A DNA stretch of 64,000 nucleotides from Viscum album (taxonomy: Eukaryota; Streptophyta; Magnoliopsida; Santalales; Viscaceae). The notes under the pieces were generated by a model. It made no database searches. It worked only from the letters and a program-made list of their open reading frames with translations, and was not told the origin of the DNA. Both the position numbers and the translations under genes were made by a program. Below are positions 63,691 to 64,000 of the stretch, one piece after another. How positions within the stretch are numbered: position 1 is the stretch's first letter; each line of letters starts with the position of its first letter. The stretch is from contig OY728137.1 in NCBI GenBank assembly GCA_963277665.1, forward strand, positions 1,170,710,670 to 1,170,774,669, written 5' to 3'.

Positions 63691-64000
63691 ACGGATCATC
63701 AATGTATCATCTCATTCTACAATAATAACACATAGATCGATATCACCAATCATAAATTATATTTTTTTTTACAAGTACAAGTTTATCATCCATAATTTAT
63801 CATATATAAAACTATTTTAACTTGGAAATAAAATATTCTAATACCATGTTTTGGAGTGAAGAACCACCAACTATGTAAAATCGTTATCAAATCATAGGGA
63901 ATGATATCATTTTTGTTGTTCGGATAATCTCATGTCATGGTGTTTTCCCTCATTATATGTTTAATTAATATTCTATGTTTTTTATTTTTAGGGTATATTT
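63691..64000. repeat. Block X, copy 3 (cut by window end)
   Basis: CATCAATGTATCATCTCATT restarts at about 63697 and follows copies 1 and 2 to the end of the window, including the TACCATGTTTTGGAGTG junction at 63843. It shows that the tandem series has at least three units. Confidence 0.9.

Noticed and set aside
1..64000. Endogenous pararetrovirus, plastid or mitochondrial insertions, rRNA or tRNA genes
   Set aside because: No movement-protein or coat motifs, no recognisable organelle genes and no tRNA or rRNA sequence were seen; recognisable RT copies are of Ty3/gypsy type with integrase.

Overview
The window is AT-rich plant nuclear DNA. I find no intact host gene, no rRNA or tRNA gene and no operon-like layout. 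Nearly all of it that can be explained is decayed LTR retrotransposons: LTR-type ends (TGTAACACCC or TGTAATATCC), primer-binding sites copied from plant initiator tRNA-Met (TGGTATCAGAG type) or a TGGCGCCGTTGCC type, and stop-riddled Ty3/gypsy gag, protease, reverse transcriptase, RNase H, integrase and chromodomain sequence. Deep nesting of this kind suggests a large, repeat-rich seed-plant genome; I cannot name the species.

Layout of 1-48867. The outer host is a long-LTR, apparently non-coding element that I call LARD-2. Its 3' LTR (42822-48867) and short internal region (41366-42821) are contiguous. Its 5' LTR is broken into pieces at 9838-11056, 30985-32024 and 40912-41365, with the start beyond the left edge. 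Three elements sit in that one LTR: LARD-1 (5' LTR cut by the window start, 1-3097; internal 3098-4767; 3' LTR 4768-9837), a minus-strand Ty3/gypsy element E3 (11057-30984) and a plus-strand Ty3/gypsy element E5 (32025-40911). E3 is itself split by E4 (18964-29623), a minus-strand chromovirus inserted in E3's right LTR. The undamaged 3' LTR of LARD-2 and the undamaged left LTR of E3 act as internal empty-site controls for these insertions.

LARD-1 and LARD-2 are related. Both have LTRs of about 5.1 kb, internal regions of only 1.5-1.7 kb with almost no coding capacity, about 190-200 bp tandem units inside the LTR, and a TATA-type promoter about 1.6-1.7 kb into the LTR. They must depend on proteins made by other elements; the chromovirus-type elements share their tRNA-Met primer class and are candidate helpers, which is inference.

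Layout of 48868-64000. After 1.8 kb of unassigned AT-rich sequence comes a repeating pattern. A 2.8 kb block X (50681-53464) is followed by a minus-strand non-autonomous element E6 with 1.2 kb LTRs (53465-59715), then X again (about 59721-62494), then a solo LTR of E6 (62495-63690), then the start of a third X that runs off the window. This reads as a young tandem duplication of an X-plus-element unit in which one copy of the element collapsed to a solo LTR. E6 carries one long acidic reading frame of 380 codons with four in-frame stops and no frameshift.

All boundaries were set by eye from repeat pairs, primer sites and TG/CA ends; most are good to a few bases, and some (flagged) to tens of bases. 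Percent identities are eye estimates.
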